From NCBI RefSeq assembly GCF_030816715.1, contig NZ_JAUSYH010000001.1:6076001-6140000 (forward strand): 64,000 nucleotides of DNA, given 5' to 3'. Under the pieces are notes generated by a model. The model ran no database searches. It saw nothing but the letters and a program-made list of their open reading frames with translations, and was not told the DNA's origin. This document shows, piece after piece, positions 43,883-53,207 of the stretch. Origin of the DNA: Streptomyces achromogenes. Lineage in GTDB: Bacteria > Actinomycetota > Actinomycetes > Streptomycetales > Streptomycetaceae. Numbering within the stretch: position 1 is the first letter of the stretch; every line of letters begins with the position of its first letter. The position numbers were made by a program, and so were the translations under genes.

Positions 43883-44851
43883 ATGAAGGGCACTGTTGGT
43901 GAACTCGGCGAGTTCGGGCTCATCAGGGAGCTCACCTCCCGTCTCACCACCACCCCCGCGGTCCGGGTCGGCCCCGGCGACGACGCCGCGGTGGTCGCGG
44001 CACCCGACCGCCGGGTCGTGGCCAGCACCGACATCCTGCTGGAGGGCCGGCACTTCCGCCGCGACTGGTCCACGGCGTACGACGTAGGCCGCAAGGCCGC
44101 CGCCCAGAACCTCGCCGACATCGCCGCCATGGGCGCGGTGCCGACGGCCCTGCTGCTCGGCCTCGTCGTGCCGGCCGAACTGCCGGTCACCTGGGCGAGC
44201 GAGCTGATGGACGGTCTGCGCGACGAGTGCCAGGTCGCCGGCGCCTCCGTGGTCGGCGGCGACGTCGTACGCGGCGACACGATCATGGTGTCGATCACCG
44301 CGCTCGGCGATCTGCGCAACCAGGAGCCGGTCACCCGGGGCGGCGCCCAGCCCGGTGACCTCGTCGCGGTGACCGGCTGGCTGGGCTGGTCCGCCGCCGG
44401 GTACGCGGTGCTGTCCCGCGGCTTCCGCTCGCCCCGCGCCTTCGTGGAGGCCCACCGCCGCCCCGAGCCGCCGTACCACGCGGGTCCGGCGGCCGCCGGA
44501 CTCGGCGCCACGGCGATGTGCGACGTCAGCGACGGGCTCATCGCCGACCTCGGGCACATCGCGGAGGCGAGCAAGGTCCGCATCGACGTCCGATCGGGCG
44601 CGATCGACATCCCGACCCAGATGAACGACATCGGGCAGGCCGTCGGGGTCGACCCGATGCAGTGGGTGCTGGCCGGGGGAGAGGACCACGCGATCGTGGC
44701 GACCTTCCCGCCAGACGTGAAACTGCCCGCCCGCTGGAAGGTGATCGGCGAGGTCCTCAACCCCTCCGCCCTGCCCCAGGTGACCGTCGACGGGGCGCCC
44801 TGGACCAGTAAGGGCGGCTGGGACCACTTCGGGGACCTGGAGGAGTCGTGA
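43883..44851 (+). CDS. thiL: Thiamine-monophosphate kinase
   Basis: 322 aa, makes thiamine diphosphate from thiamine phosphate. PurM-like fold: GPGDDAAVV at about residues 30-38 (metal/ATP), ASTDILLEGRHF, GGDVVRGD, and CDVSDGLIADLGH. AAAGGACA RBS. Overlaps thiD by 4 bp. Confidence 0.95.
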   Translation: MKGTVGELGEFGLIRELTSRLTTTPAVRVGPGDDAAVVAAPDRRVVASTDILLEGRHFRRDWSTAYDVGRKAAAQNLADIAAMGAVPTALLLGLVVPAELPVTWASELMDGLRDECQVAGASVVGGDVVRGDTIMVSITALGDLRNQEPVTRGGAQPGDLVAVTGWLGWSAAGYAVLSRGFRSPRAFVEAHRRPEPPYHAGPAAAGLGATAMCDVSDGLIADLGHIAEASKVRIDVRSGAIDIPTQMNDIGQAVGVDPMQWVLAGGEDHAIVATFPPDVKLPARWKVIGEVLNPSALPQVTVDGAPWTSKGGWDHFGDLEES

Positions 44852-45666
44852 GCGCGCCCGCGGCGCCGCCCCGGGTGCTGACCGTCGCCGGCTCCGACTC
44901 GGGCGGCGGGGCCGGCATCCAGGCCGACCTGAAGACGATGCTCGCGCTCGGCGTGCACGGCATGAGCGTGATCACCGCGGTCACCGCGCAGAACTCCCTT
45001 GGCGTACAGGGTGCTTGGGAGCTACCGGTGGAGGCGGTCCGGGCCCAGTACCGCAGCGTCGTCGACGACGTCGGCGTCCAGGCGGTGAAGACGGGCATGC
45101 TCGCCTCCGCCGAACTCGTCGAGGCGGTGGCCGAGTTGCTCGCCGGAGCCGGCGTACCCGTCGTCGTCGACCCGGTCGGTGTCTCCAAGCACGGCGATCC
45201 GCTGCTGGCCGCCTCCGCGCTGGACTCCGTCCGCACGAAGCTGCTGCCGGTCGCCACCGTCGCCACCCCGAACCTCGACGAGACGGCCCAACTGACGGGC
45301 GTGCGGGTCGAGTCGGAGGGTCAGCTGCGGGGCGCGGCCACCGCCGTGCTGGCCCACGGGCCGCGGTGGGTGCTCATCAAGGGCGGTCATCTCCCCGGCG
45401 ACGCCGTGGACCTGCTGACGGACGGCGTCGAGGAGCACTGGCTGCGCGCGCCGCGGTACGACAACCGGCACACGCACGGGACGGGCTGCACGCTCGCCTC
45501 CGCGATCGCGGCGCAGCTGGCGAAGGGGCACTCCGTGCCGGAGGCGGTCGCGGCCGCCAAGCGGTACGTCACGGGGGCGATCGCCGCGGGGTTCGCGCTC
45601 GGCGCGGGGATCGGCCCCGTGGACCACGGCTGGGACCTCGCACCGGGCAGGCGCGGTGGTGTCTGA
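44848..45666 (+). CDS. thiD: Hydroxymethylpyrimidine/phosphomethylpyrimidine kinase
   Basis: 272 aa. Ribokinase-like ThiD that phosphorylates HMP and HMP-P for thiamine synthesis. AGSDSGGGAGIQADLKTM at the N-terminus, VVDPVGVSKHG, NLDETAQL, and the GTGCTLASAIAA anion hole with catalytic Asp region (HTHGTGC). GTG start overlapping the thiL stop (GTGA). No TPP riboswitch precedes this pair. Confidence 0.95.
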   Translation: MSAPAAPPRVLTVAGSDSGGGAGIQADLKTMLALGVHGMSVITAVTAQNSLGVQGAWELPVEAVRAQYRSVVDDVGVQAVKTGMLASAELVEAVAELLAGAGVPVVVDPVGVSKHGDPLLAASALDSVRTKLLPVATVATPNLDETAQLTGVRVESEGQLRGAATAVLAHGPRWVLIKGGHLPGDAVDLLTDGVEEHWLRAPRYDNRHTHGTGCTLASAIAAQLAKGHSVPEAVAAAKRYVTGAIAAGFALGAGIGPVDHGWDLAPGRRGGV

Positions 45667-45769
45667 GGGTCGTCGTCGCCCTCGTCGCCTGTCGCCCTCG
45701 TCGATCTTCCGTCGAACTGTCGGTGAGGCGCGGTGGGGGTGGAGAAGAGCGGAGTGAGGGCAGCAAAAA

Positions 45770-45794
45770 GCCGGTCCACCCGAGGTGGACCGGC
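45770..45794 (-). terminator. Terminator of rpmB
   Basis: 11-bp perfect stem GCCGGTCCACC / GGTGGACCGGC followed on the minus strand by TTTTTGC, 80 bases after the rpmB stop. Could also serve thiD in the opposite direction. Confidence 0.85.
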
Positions 45795-45874
45795 TCGATG
45801 CAGCGAACCAGCAGTGGCCGCGCGCGATGGGGTTCCCCCCAGCTCGAATGGAGTCGAGGGCAGGGGGACGTGCG

Positions 45875-46060
45875 TCAGCGCGAGACCTTGCCGGCCTTGA
45901 TGCACGAGGTGCAAGCGTTCACGCGCTTCGGCGTCCCGCCGACCACGGTACGGACGCGCTGGATGTTCGGGTTCCAGCGACGGGACGTACGGCGGTGCGA
46001 AAACGAGATGTTGTTGCCGAAGCTCGGCCCCTTGCCACAGACGTCGCAGTTGGCAGCCAC
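45875..46060 (-). CDS. rpmB: 50S ribosomal protein L28
   Basis: 61 aa. AANCDVCGKGPSFGNNISFSHRRTSRRWNPN and the GTPKRVNACTSCIKAGKV end match L28 (given in part). It retains two CxxC pairs (CDVC, CTSC), so this is the zinc-binding C+ form, normally the copy kept under zinc-replete conditions. GTG start; TTGGAG upstream. Confidence 0.96.
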   Translation of the reverse strand: MAANCDVCGKGPSFGNNISFSHRRTSRRWNPNIQRVRTVVGGTPKRVNACTSCIKAGKVSR

Positions 46061-46356
46061 GGGTCACTCCAAAGACTTCAGATGCACTTACGGTGGATCC
46101 CGGCATGCCGGGATCGAGATCGCAGGATCAGAGATCTGAGTGGCGGTGCCAGGGGGATGGCCCGATGTGTATCGGGCAACCGGAGCAGCATACAACGGCT
46201 GCGCCAGCAGAACGAAACTACCATGGCTGTTCAGGGCCCCGGCCCCGGCGTCGTCGCTCCCGGCCGGCCCTGCCCCCGCCCTGCCCGGGCCGCTTTCCGG
46301 CGGACTCGGGGCCTGGGGCTACGCTGCGTCCAGTCCAGCACTTCAAGGAGGCGCAG

Positions 46357-48063
46357 GTGGCGCAGGTGCCGCAGACGTTCTTCGATGCTCTCGCGGTGCG
46401 CACCTGGTGCGGCCTGGCGCTCTCGGCTCTGGGCCGTGCCCGCGAGGAGATCGACGCGATCAACGTCTACCCGGTCGCGGACGGGGACACCGGCACCAAT
46501 CTGTATCTGACCGTCGAGTCCGCGGCGACCGCCGTCGAGGCGGTCTTCGCCGGGCACGAGGCCGGTTCCGCGCCCGTTCAGCCCCCGTCCCTCGCCGACG
46601 CCGCGCACGCGATGGCGCACGGCGCGCTCATAGGCGCCCGCGGGAACTCGGGCACGATCCTCGCGCAGTTGCTGCGCGGCATGGCCCAGGTGCTCGCCGC
46701 CGAGCGTGAGGCGACTCACACCGACGGGGCCGGGCTGCGCCTGGCGCTGCGACAGGCGGCGGACGCGGCCCGGCAGGCCGTGGCCCACCCCGTCGAGGGC
46801 ACCGTCCTGACGGTCGCCTCCGCCGCCGCGGACGCGGCGGGGGGCGCGGAGGGCGACTGCGGCACCATCGCCCGGGCCGCCCACCGCGGGGCGTGTGCGG
46901 CGCTCGCCGCCACTCCGGAGCAGCTCGCGGTCCTGGAGCGGGCGGGAGTGGTCGACGCGGGCGGCCGGGGGCTGGTCGCGGTCCTCGCGGCCCTGGTGGA
47001 GACGTTCACGGGGGAGTCGCCCGGCATGCCGGGCCTTTCGGAGCTCTCAGGACCCGCGGGGCCGCCTGGGCGCGGGGAGCCGGTTCGGGCGGGAAACGCG
47101 GAGCGTTCGCAAGGCGCGGAGAGCGCGGAGAGTGCGGAGGGCCCGGCCTTCGAGGTGATCTACCTCTTGGAGGCCGACGACGCGGCCGTGGGGCGGCTGC
47201 GGCAGCGGCTCGACGGCCTCGGCGACTCGCTCGTCGTGGTCGGCGGGGACGGTCTGTGGAACGTCCATGTGCATGTGGACGACGCCGGCGCGGCCGTGGA
47301 GGCGGGCGTCGAGGCGGGCCGGCCGTACCGCATCCGCATCACCCACTTCGGCGCCGACGACGCGCACACGCGCGGAGGTGAGCGTCCGCCGCGCGAGCGC
47401 GTGCAGCGTGCGGTCGTCGCCGTGGTGCCCGGCGAGGGACTGGTCGGGCTGTACACCGAGGCCGGCGCGACCACCGTGCTCGCGCGCCCCGGGGAGCCCC
47501 CCGCGAGCGGGGAGCTCGTGGAGGCGGTGCGACGTGCCCACGCGCGTGAGGTGGTGCTGCTGCCCAACGACGCCGACCTGCGGCACACCGCGGCCGCGGC
47601 GGCGGAACAGGCGCGCACGGAGGGTATACGGGTGGCCCTGATCCCGACCCGTTCCGCGGTCCAGGGGATCGCCGCGCTCGCCGTCCACGAGCCGGACCGC
47701 CGCTTCGACGAGGACGTCGTCTCGATGACCTCCGCCGCCGGCGCCACCCGCTACGCCGAGGTCGTCGTGGCCGTGCGCGAGTCGTGGACCATGGCCGGCA
47801 TCTGCCAGGCCGGCGACGTCCTCGGGCTCGTCGACGGCGACGTGGCCGTCATCGGCTCCGATGTCGCCGCCACCGCGGAGGGCGTCCTCGATCGCATGCT
47901 GTCGGCGGGCGGCGAACTGGTCACCCTGGTGCTCGGCGACGAGGCCCCCGAAGGCGTCGCGGAGCGCCTGGAGTCGCGGGTGCGGGAGGCGTACCTCGCC
48001 GTGGACACGGTCGTGTACCGGGGCGGGCGGCAGGGGGCGTTGTTGTTGATCGGGGTGGAGTAG
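46357..48063 (+). CDS. FakA/DAK2-type kinase (fatty acid or dihydroxyacetone kinase-like)
   Basis: 568 aa. N-terminal DhaL (DAK2) ATP-binding domain with INVYPVADGDTGTNLYLT and GARGNSGTIL; a middle region and a C-terminal DAK1-2-like domain (EDVVSMTSAAGATRYAEV, GGELVTLVLGDE) give the FakA architecture. FakA kinases phosphorylate fatty acids bound to DegV-type FakB. A low-complexity insert of about 40 residues (around 230-270) links the domains. GTG at 46357 with AAGGAGG; longer frame lacks an RBS. FakA-like genes commonly sit next to rpmB and recG. Confidence 0.86.
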   Translation: MAQVPQTFFDALAVRTWCGLALSALGRAREEIDAINVYPVADGDTGTNLYLTVESAATAVEAVFAGHEAGSAPVQPPSLADAAHAMAHGALIGARGNSGTILAQLLRGMAQVLAAEREATHTDGAGLRLALRQAADAARQAVAHPVEGTVLTVASAAADAAGGAEGDCGTIARAAHRGACAALAATPEQLAVLERAGVVDAGGRGLVAVLAALVETFTGESPGMPGLSELSGPAGPPGRGEPVRAGNAERSQGAESAESAEGPAFEVIYLLEADDAAVGRLRQRLDGLGDSLVVVGGDGLWNVHVHVDDAGAAVEAGVEAGRPYRIRITHFGADDAHTRGGERPPRERVQRAVVAVVPGEGLVGLYTEAGATTVLARPGEPPASGELVEAVRRAHAREVVLLPNDADLRHTAAAAAEQARTEGIRVALIPTRSAVQGIAALAVHEPDRRFDEDVVSMTSAAGATRYAEVVVAVRESWTMAGICQAGDVLGLVDGDVAVIGSDVAATAEGVLDRMLSAGGELVTLVLGDEAPEGVAERLESRVREAYLAVDTVVYRGGRQGALLLIGVE

Positions 48064-48097
48064 GGGGTTGGGGCTGGAGCGAGGGCTGGGGTGAAGG

Positions 48098-48207
48098 GGA
48101 TCGTTCAACGATCCTCGTGGCCCTCGTGTCCGCGTTGAACGATCCCCTCTGCCTCGAGAGAATCGTTCAACGATCCTTCACATCTCAGGGGAATCGTTCA
48201 ACGATCC
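48098..48207. repeat. Four palindromes at 31-bp pitch between convergent genes
   Basis: Copies centred at 48106, 48137, 48168 and 48199, each 31 bp apart. Copy 1 is GGATCGTT-C-AACGATCC; copies 3 and 4 are GAATCGTT-C-AACGATCC; copy 2 keeps the centre and right arm (CGTT-G-AACGATCC) but its left arm has decayed. The 14-15-bp spacers differ. The array begins 35 bases after the kinase stop, and copy 4 contains the stop codon of the convergent TPR gene. Not a CRISPR: repeats are short and palindromic and spacers are too short. Function unknown. Confidence 0.9.
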
Positions 48208-51186
48208 CTCGGTTCTTCCGCCGCCTGCAGCAACTGCTCCGCCTCGGCCCGCCGCGCCCGCATCGTCTCGCCGTCCACCCGACCGTCGCCCTCGTCGCCT
48301 TCCAAGCCGTCGACGGCGGCGTCCGCACAGGACCGCAGCACCGCCCGCGCGCGGGCCGCCGCCTGCGCGGGGCGCCCCAGGTCGCACTCCAGCCAGCCGG
48401 CGGCCAGCTCGGCGCCGGTCCGGGCGGGCAGGCCGCTCTCGCCCAGGGCGACGAACACCGCGACCGCCTCGGACATCTGGGAAAGGGCCTCGTCCAGCGT
48501 GGCCCGGATCGCGTCGTCGTCCGCGTCCTCGGCGGCGGAACGAGCGAGCAGGTCCCCGAACTGACGGTGGGTGTCGCCGAGTTCGGCGATCAGTCGCAGG
48601 CGCGCCTCCTCGTCGTCGCCCGCGGCGCCGAACGCGTCCGCGCACTCCTCCAGGGCGCTCGTCATCAGGGCGCGCGCCACGTCCGTGTCCCGCTCGGTGC
48701 GCAACGCCAGCCAGGCACGGGCGCGCAACGAGCGGATCAGCCCGCGCACGTTGCCGAGGTCCCGCCACAGCTCCCCCGCGCGCGCGTACGCCCGGTCGGC
48801 CTCGGTGTGCAGTCCGGCGTGGCCGAGCGACTCGGCGGCCAGGTGGGCGAGGGTGGCGTGGTCGTGCTGCTCGGGCCAGTGCCGGGCGATCTCGGCGGCC
48901 TGCAGCCGGCGTTCGGCGGCGTCCCGGTGCTCGCCGAGCTCGCTCAGACAGTCGCCGAGCCACCACTGCGTCTGGACGACCGCCCCGTCCCCGTGCGTCT
49001 CGGCGCTCAGGTCGGTCAGCGCGGACTCCAGCACCTCCGCGGCCTCGGCCCAGCGGCCGAGGCGTACCAGATACCCGCCGAGCTGGTGCCGCGCCCACGC
49101 GCCGAACGTCGGGCCCGCGCCCGCCTCGTCGGCCCAGTGCGCCGACTCCAGGGCGTGCTCCGCGGCCTCTTCGGCCTCTCCCCGGCCGCCGACCACCTCG
49201 GCCAGCTGGAGGTGCAACTGGGCCCGTCCGATCGCCTCCAGGAACGGCCCGCCGTGCTCCAGGGCCGCCCGCAGCGCCCGTTCCGCCTCCGCCATGTCGC
49301 CCAGCTCGTGGGCGAGAGCGGCCAGCCGGGCCTCGTACTCCACGGCGAACCAGGGCACACCCGCCTCGACGAACTCCGCGGCGGCCCGCGCGAACAGCTC
49401 CGCGCCGGTCCCCTCCTCGCCGGAGCGCGTCGCGAGCTCCGCCAGCATCGCGTGGCCCTCCGCCACCCGGGCGGCGAGCCGGACGTCGTCACCGGCCCGC
49501 CCGTCCACGAGCGCCAGGAGCTCCCGCACGGCCGACTCCGCCGCAGTACCGACCGATTCGGACACCGGCCCCTCGGCCTCGTAAACCCGACGCATCAGTA
49601 TCCGCGCCCGCGCCATCAGAACGCCCGCCGCCTGCGGCACCTCGGTGCCGCCCTCCGCGTACAGCGCGAGAATCCGGTCGTACGGCTCGGCGACCGCCGC
49701 GAGCGCCTCGTCCACCTCGCCGCCGAGCGCGCGGACGTAGGCGGCACGCGCGCGTGCGGCCAGAGCCTCCCCGAGGTCGCCCGCCTGCGCGTACAGCCCG
49801 GCGGCCCGCTCGAACGCCTCCGCGCCCCGCGGGCCGAGACCGATCGCCTCGTGGTCGGCGATCTCCGCGCGGTCCCGCACCGCCAGCTCCACGTCCTCGG
49901 TCGCCGCGGCCACCCGGGCCACCCGCGCCCACGCCTCGACGGCGTGCGGCCGGAGCGTGTCCGACAACCGCCCGGGCCTCGTCGATCAGCGCCGGCAGGT
50001 CCGCATCCGCGACCTCACCGGCCGCCTCGGCCGAAGCCGCGGCGGCGAGCACGGGTGCGGCGGACGTCGGGCGTGACGCCCGCACCCCCAGGGGCAGCCG
50101 CTCCACCAAGGGCCGCTGCGCCATGCGCGCGCGTGCCCGCTCGCTCACGTGCTCCGTGCCGTTGCGCTCGTCGAAGCGCGCCGCCAGCGCGAGCGCCTCC
50201 GCGCGCGCGTGCGCGGCGAGCTCGTCGGCCGTCCACTCCCGCCCGGCCGCCCCGGGCACCCGCTCGCCGCCGAGCCCGAGCTCACCGAGGCGCCCCATCA
50301 GGAGCACCACGACACTCAGGAACTCCAGCTTGCTGCGTGGATGGCCCTCGTCCGTGAAGTACGCGGGCCGCTCCGCGAGCAGCTCCAGGCCCCGCGCCTC
50401 GTTGCCGGTCAGCGCGCAGAACTCGACGTGGGCGGCGTACGCGCCCCGCATGCTCTCCATGGACCGCACCAGCCGGAACCCGCGCAGATGGTGGGCGCGG
50501 GCCTCGTCCGGGCGGCCCAGCCGCAGCAGCGGCAGCAGCGAGGACGCCAGCACACCGTGCGGCTCGTGCGCGCACGTGTACTCGCCCTCGAGGACCGGCG
50601 CCCACAGCTCCAGGGCCTCGGTGTCCCGCCCCCGCTGCGCCTGCCACCAGCCCTGCCCGTGCAGCTCGCACGCGTGGCAGTCGGCCATCGTGTCCCGGTC
50701 CGCGGCCAGCCAGGAGGCGAACGCCCGCTCGGCCCGCGCCACGTCGCCCACGTGCGCGGCGACGCTGAACTCGGCGCTGCGCACCGCCCGTTCGGAGTGA
50801 CCCGCGAGCCGGTAGCGGTGCTCCATCTCGCCCAGCCACTTCTCCACCGACGCCAGCGGCACGTGCGGCTGGTCGAGCATGCCGGCCGACATCCACTTGA
50901 AGACCCAGTGCAGCGAATGCGTCTCGTACGCGTCGAAGTCCTCGGGCCGGTCGTCCCACATGCGCAGCAGCCGCGCGAACGGGACGAACATCTTCGCCTT
51001 CTCGGAGCTGTAGTTGTAGACCTTCAGCTGGTGCCCGAGCGCCTCGATCACGGCGAGCGGGATCTTCAGCTTCTCCGCCTCCGCGAGCAGTTGTTCCGCG
51101 CGCGCGTTGCGGGCCGGCCCCTCCGGCTGCTCACCGTTCTCCGCCATCGCCCGGCGCAGGGAGTCGAAGTCCGTGATCTCACTCAT
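48198..51186 (-). pseudogene. Large TPR-like protein gene, interrupted by a one-base frameshift
   Basis: Two overlapping frames encode one protein. Frame one starts at 51186 (MSEITDFDSLRRAMAENG) and is coding to about 49970; beyond that it degrades to Arg/Gly-rich nonsense. Frame two continues exactly from there (LSDTLRPHAVEAWARV). Removing one G from the GGGCGG run near 49968-49972 restores a single frame of about 995 aa. The whole length is helical repeats with Ala/Glu/Arg pairs like tetratricopeptides, no signal peptide. The ATG overlaps the stop of the HSP90-like gene by 8 bp. A sequencing error is as likely as a true mutation. Confidence 0.75.
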
Positions 51187-53041
51187 CCGTGGCCCCCTGT
51201 CCGTCCGACGACTGCCCGTGCGCCGTGTCTCCGTGGGTGGCCCACTCGAGGAGGCCGATGAACGACCGGTTCAGCAGCGCCGAGTCCGCCGGCCGCAGGG
51301 GACGCTGCGCCATCAGCAGCGCCTGCCCGTACAGGGACTCCGTGGCGGTGCCGATCAGCTCCGGATCGTGCAGCGAACTGATGCGCCGGACCAACGGGTT
51401 GAGGTGGTTGAGCACCAGACGCGCGCGCGGGGCGCTCCCGCGCAGCGAGCCCAGGATGCCCGCCCAGAGGTCGTCGGCCCGCTCCTCGGCGTCCGCGCGC
51501 GCCTGCTCGTGCCGGGCCGCGCGGTCGTCGAGGTGCAGCGCGGGCACCGACAGCGGGTGGAAGGCCCGCAGGACGACGTCGCAGCCCAGCGGGTCGAGCT
51601 TCGCCCGCGCGGCCGCCAGGAAGCCGGCCAGCGCCAGCTCGTCGGCGGGGGCGACGGCGTCCAGGTGCGCGGTCACGGTGTCGGCGTCCAGCTCGGCGAC
51701 CACCGTCCCCGGCCGCACCGACGGCAGCGCCTCCACCAGCTCGCTGTCGTACGTGTAACCGCCGTTGATCACCCCGACGCCCTGCGCGGAGGCGATCGGC
51801 GCGACCTGCCGGTACTCCTCGACGGTCCGCGTGAAGTGCACCACCGGGTGCCGCTGCGCGAACTCCTCCAGTGACAGCCGGCCGTCGGTCGTCTCGAAGG
51901 GCAGCCACGGCAGCATCGTGCGCAGCATGTCCGTGTCGTGCCGCGCCAGGGACTTCACGCCCAGATGGTGCACGGCCAGAAACGCCGCGAGCCGCTCCGG
52001 GTCACCCGCCGCCAGCCCGGTCAGCCACGACCTGATCCGCTCGCCCAGCGCCTCCCGCACCGCGGCCAGCGTCTCGTCCTCGTACAGCGACTCCCGGGAG
52101 GCGGTCGGCCGCAGACTGTCGGTGTCCAGGACGCAGCGTACGAAGAACGCCCAGTCGGGCAGCAGCTGTTCGCCCCGGTCGGTCAGCAGCATGCCCTTGA
52201 GGTGCACCCGGTGACCGGCGCGCTGCGCCGGGCTCACCGCCGACGGCAGCACGTACGCCACCCCGCGGATCCCCGCCAGCGGCACGTCCAGCCCGATCGC
52301 GTCCAACGGCGTGAAGCCGAACAGTTCGTGGCAGTGCCGGGCCAGCGCGACCCGCCGGCCGGCGGGGGAGGCGTACGCCCGGTCCCAGGGCGCGGGCAGA
52401 TCGGTGACCGCCTCGTCGCCGACCCGGACGTCGTACGGCAGCAGCGACCCGAAGTCCCGGGCCAGCGCCAGCACGCGCGGCTCCGCGAGCCACTCGCCGG
52501 CGCCCGCCCGCGCCACCAGATGCACGGTGGTGCCCGGCTCCGGACGCTCCTCGTGGGGCAGCGTGCGCACGGTGTACGAGCCGTCGTCGCGTGCCGTCCA
52601 CTCCACCGGCGGCGCGTCCGGCGTACGGGCGCTGCGGCTGACCACCCGGATCCGCTCGGCGACCACGAAGCAGGCCAGCAGACCGATGCCGAACTGGCCG
52701 AGGAAGTCCGACCGGACGTCCTGCAGCCCCTCGGCGCGCTTGGAACTGCGTCCGATCGTCGCCAGCAGGTCGTGCACGTCGGCCTCGGTGAGTCCGACGC
52801 CGGAGTCCTCCACCCGCAGCCTGCCGTCCGCCGCGAACAGCCGCACCCGCGCCGGGGCGCCGGGTTCGTCGGTCCGCCGGGCGGTGATGGCGTCCACGGC
52901 GTTCTGCAGGAGCTCGCGCAGGTAGACCTTGGGGCTGGAGTAGAGGTGATGGGACAGCAGGTCCACCAGGCCGCGCAGGTCGACCTGGAACGAGTGGGGT
53001 GACGGGGATGCCTGGGATGACTGTGAGGTCTGGGAGTCCAT
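51179..53041 (-). CDS. HSP90-family chaperone (HtpG-like)
   Basis: 620 aa, the length of bacterial HtpG. GHKL ATPase: N-box YLRELLQNAVDAI, VEDSGVGLTEADV, and GQFGIGLLACFVV lid segment. The middle and C-terminal parts are strongly diverged from E. coli HtpG, as in the actinobacterial subfamily. The catalytic Glu is present in RELLQN. It overlaps the start of a TPR-like protein by ATGAGTGA, so the two are translated together; TPR proteins are classic HSP90 co-chaperones in eukaryotes, which makes a functional pair plausible but unproven. Confidence 0.85.
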   Translation of the reverse strand: MDSQTSQSSQASPSPHSFQVDLRGLVDLLSHHLYSSPKVYLRELLQNAVDAITARRTDEPGAPARVRLFAADGRLRVEDSGVGLTEADVHDLLATIGRSSKRAEGLQDVRSDFLGQFGIGLLACFVVAERIRVVSRSARTPDAPPVEWTARDDGSYTVRTLPHEERPEPGTTVHLVARAGAGEWLAEPRVLALARDFGSLLPYDVRVGDEAVTDLPAPWDRAYASPAGRRVALARHCHELFGFTPLDAIGLDVPLAGIRGVAYVLPSAVSPAQRAGHRVHLKGMLLTDRGEQLLPDWAFFVRCVLDTDSLRPTASRESLYEDETLAAVREALGERIRSWLTGLAAGDPERLAAFLAVHHLGVKSLARHDTDMLRTMLPWLPFETTDGRLSLEEFAQRHPVVHFTRTVEEYRQVAPIASAQGVGVINGGYTYDSELVEALPSVRPGTVVAELDADTVTAHLDAVAPADELALAGFLAAARAKLDPLGCDVVLRAFHPLSVPALHLDDRAARHEQARADAEERADDLWAGILGSLRGSAPRARLVLNHLNPLVRRISSLHDPELIGTATESLYGQALLMAQRPLRPADSALLNRSFIGLLEWATHGDTAHGQSSDGQGATDE

Positions 53042-53207
53042 CGCTGCAGCGCCGCGGGCTGGGGAGGAGCACGGCGCGGGGTCGGGCGGTCCCGGTGGGG
53101 CGGTGACCGCGGATGATGGCCGGAGCGCGCCATCCTAGAGCCCGAACGAGCCGTCTGACCAGGGGTTTCAGGACACCTATGCGGCAATGTCAGTGGCGTG
53201 GTGTGCA

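Noticed and set aside
44848..45666. TPP riboswitch before thiL/thiD
   Set aside because: No thi-box-like sequence was found in the 43677-43882 gap.
48098..48207. Regularly spaced repeats as a CRISPR array
   Set aside because: Repeats are 16-17 bp and self-palindromic, spacers only 14-15 bp, one repeat is decayed, and there are no cas genes.
49489..49967. Treating the two TPR-like frames as two overlapping genes
   Set aside because: The second half of frame one has nonsense composition and frame two has no start codon with an RBS at its beginning; one-base correction gives one long gene.
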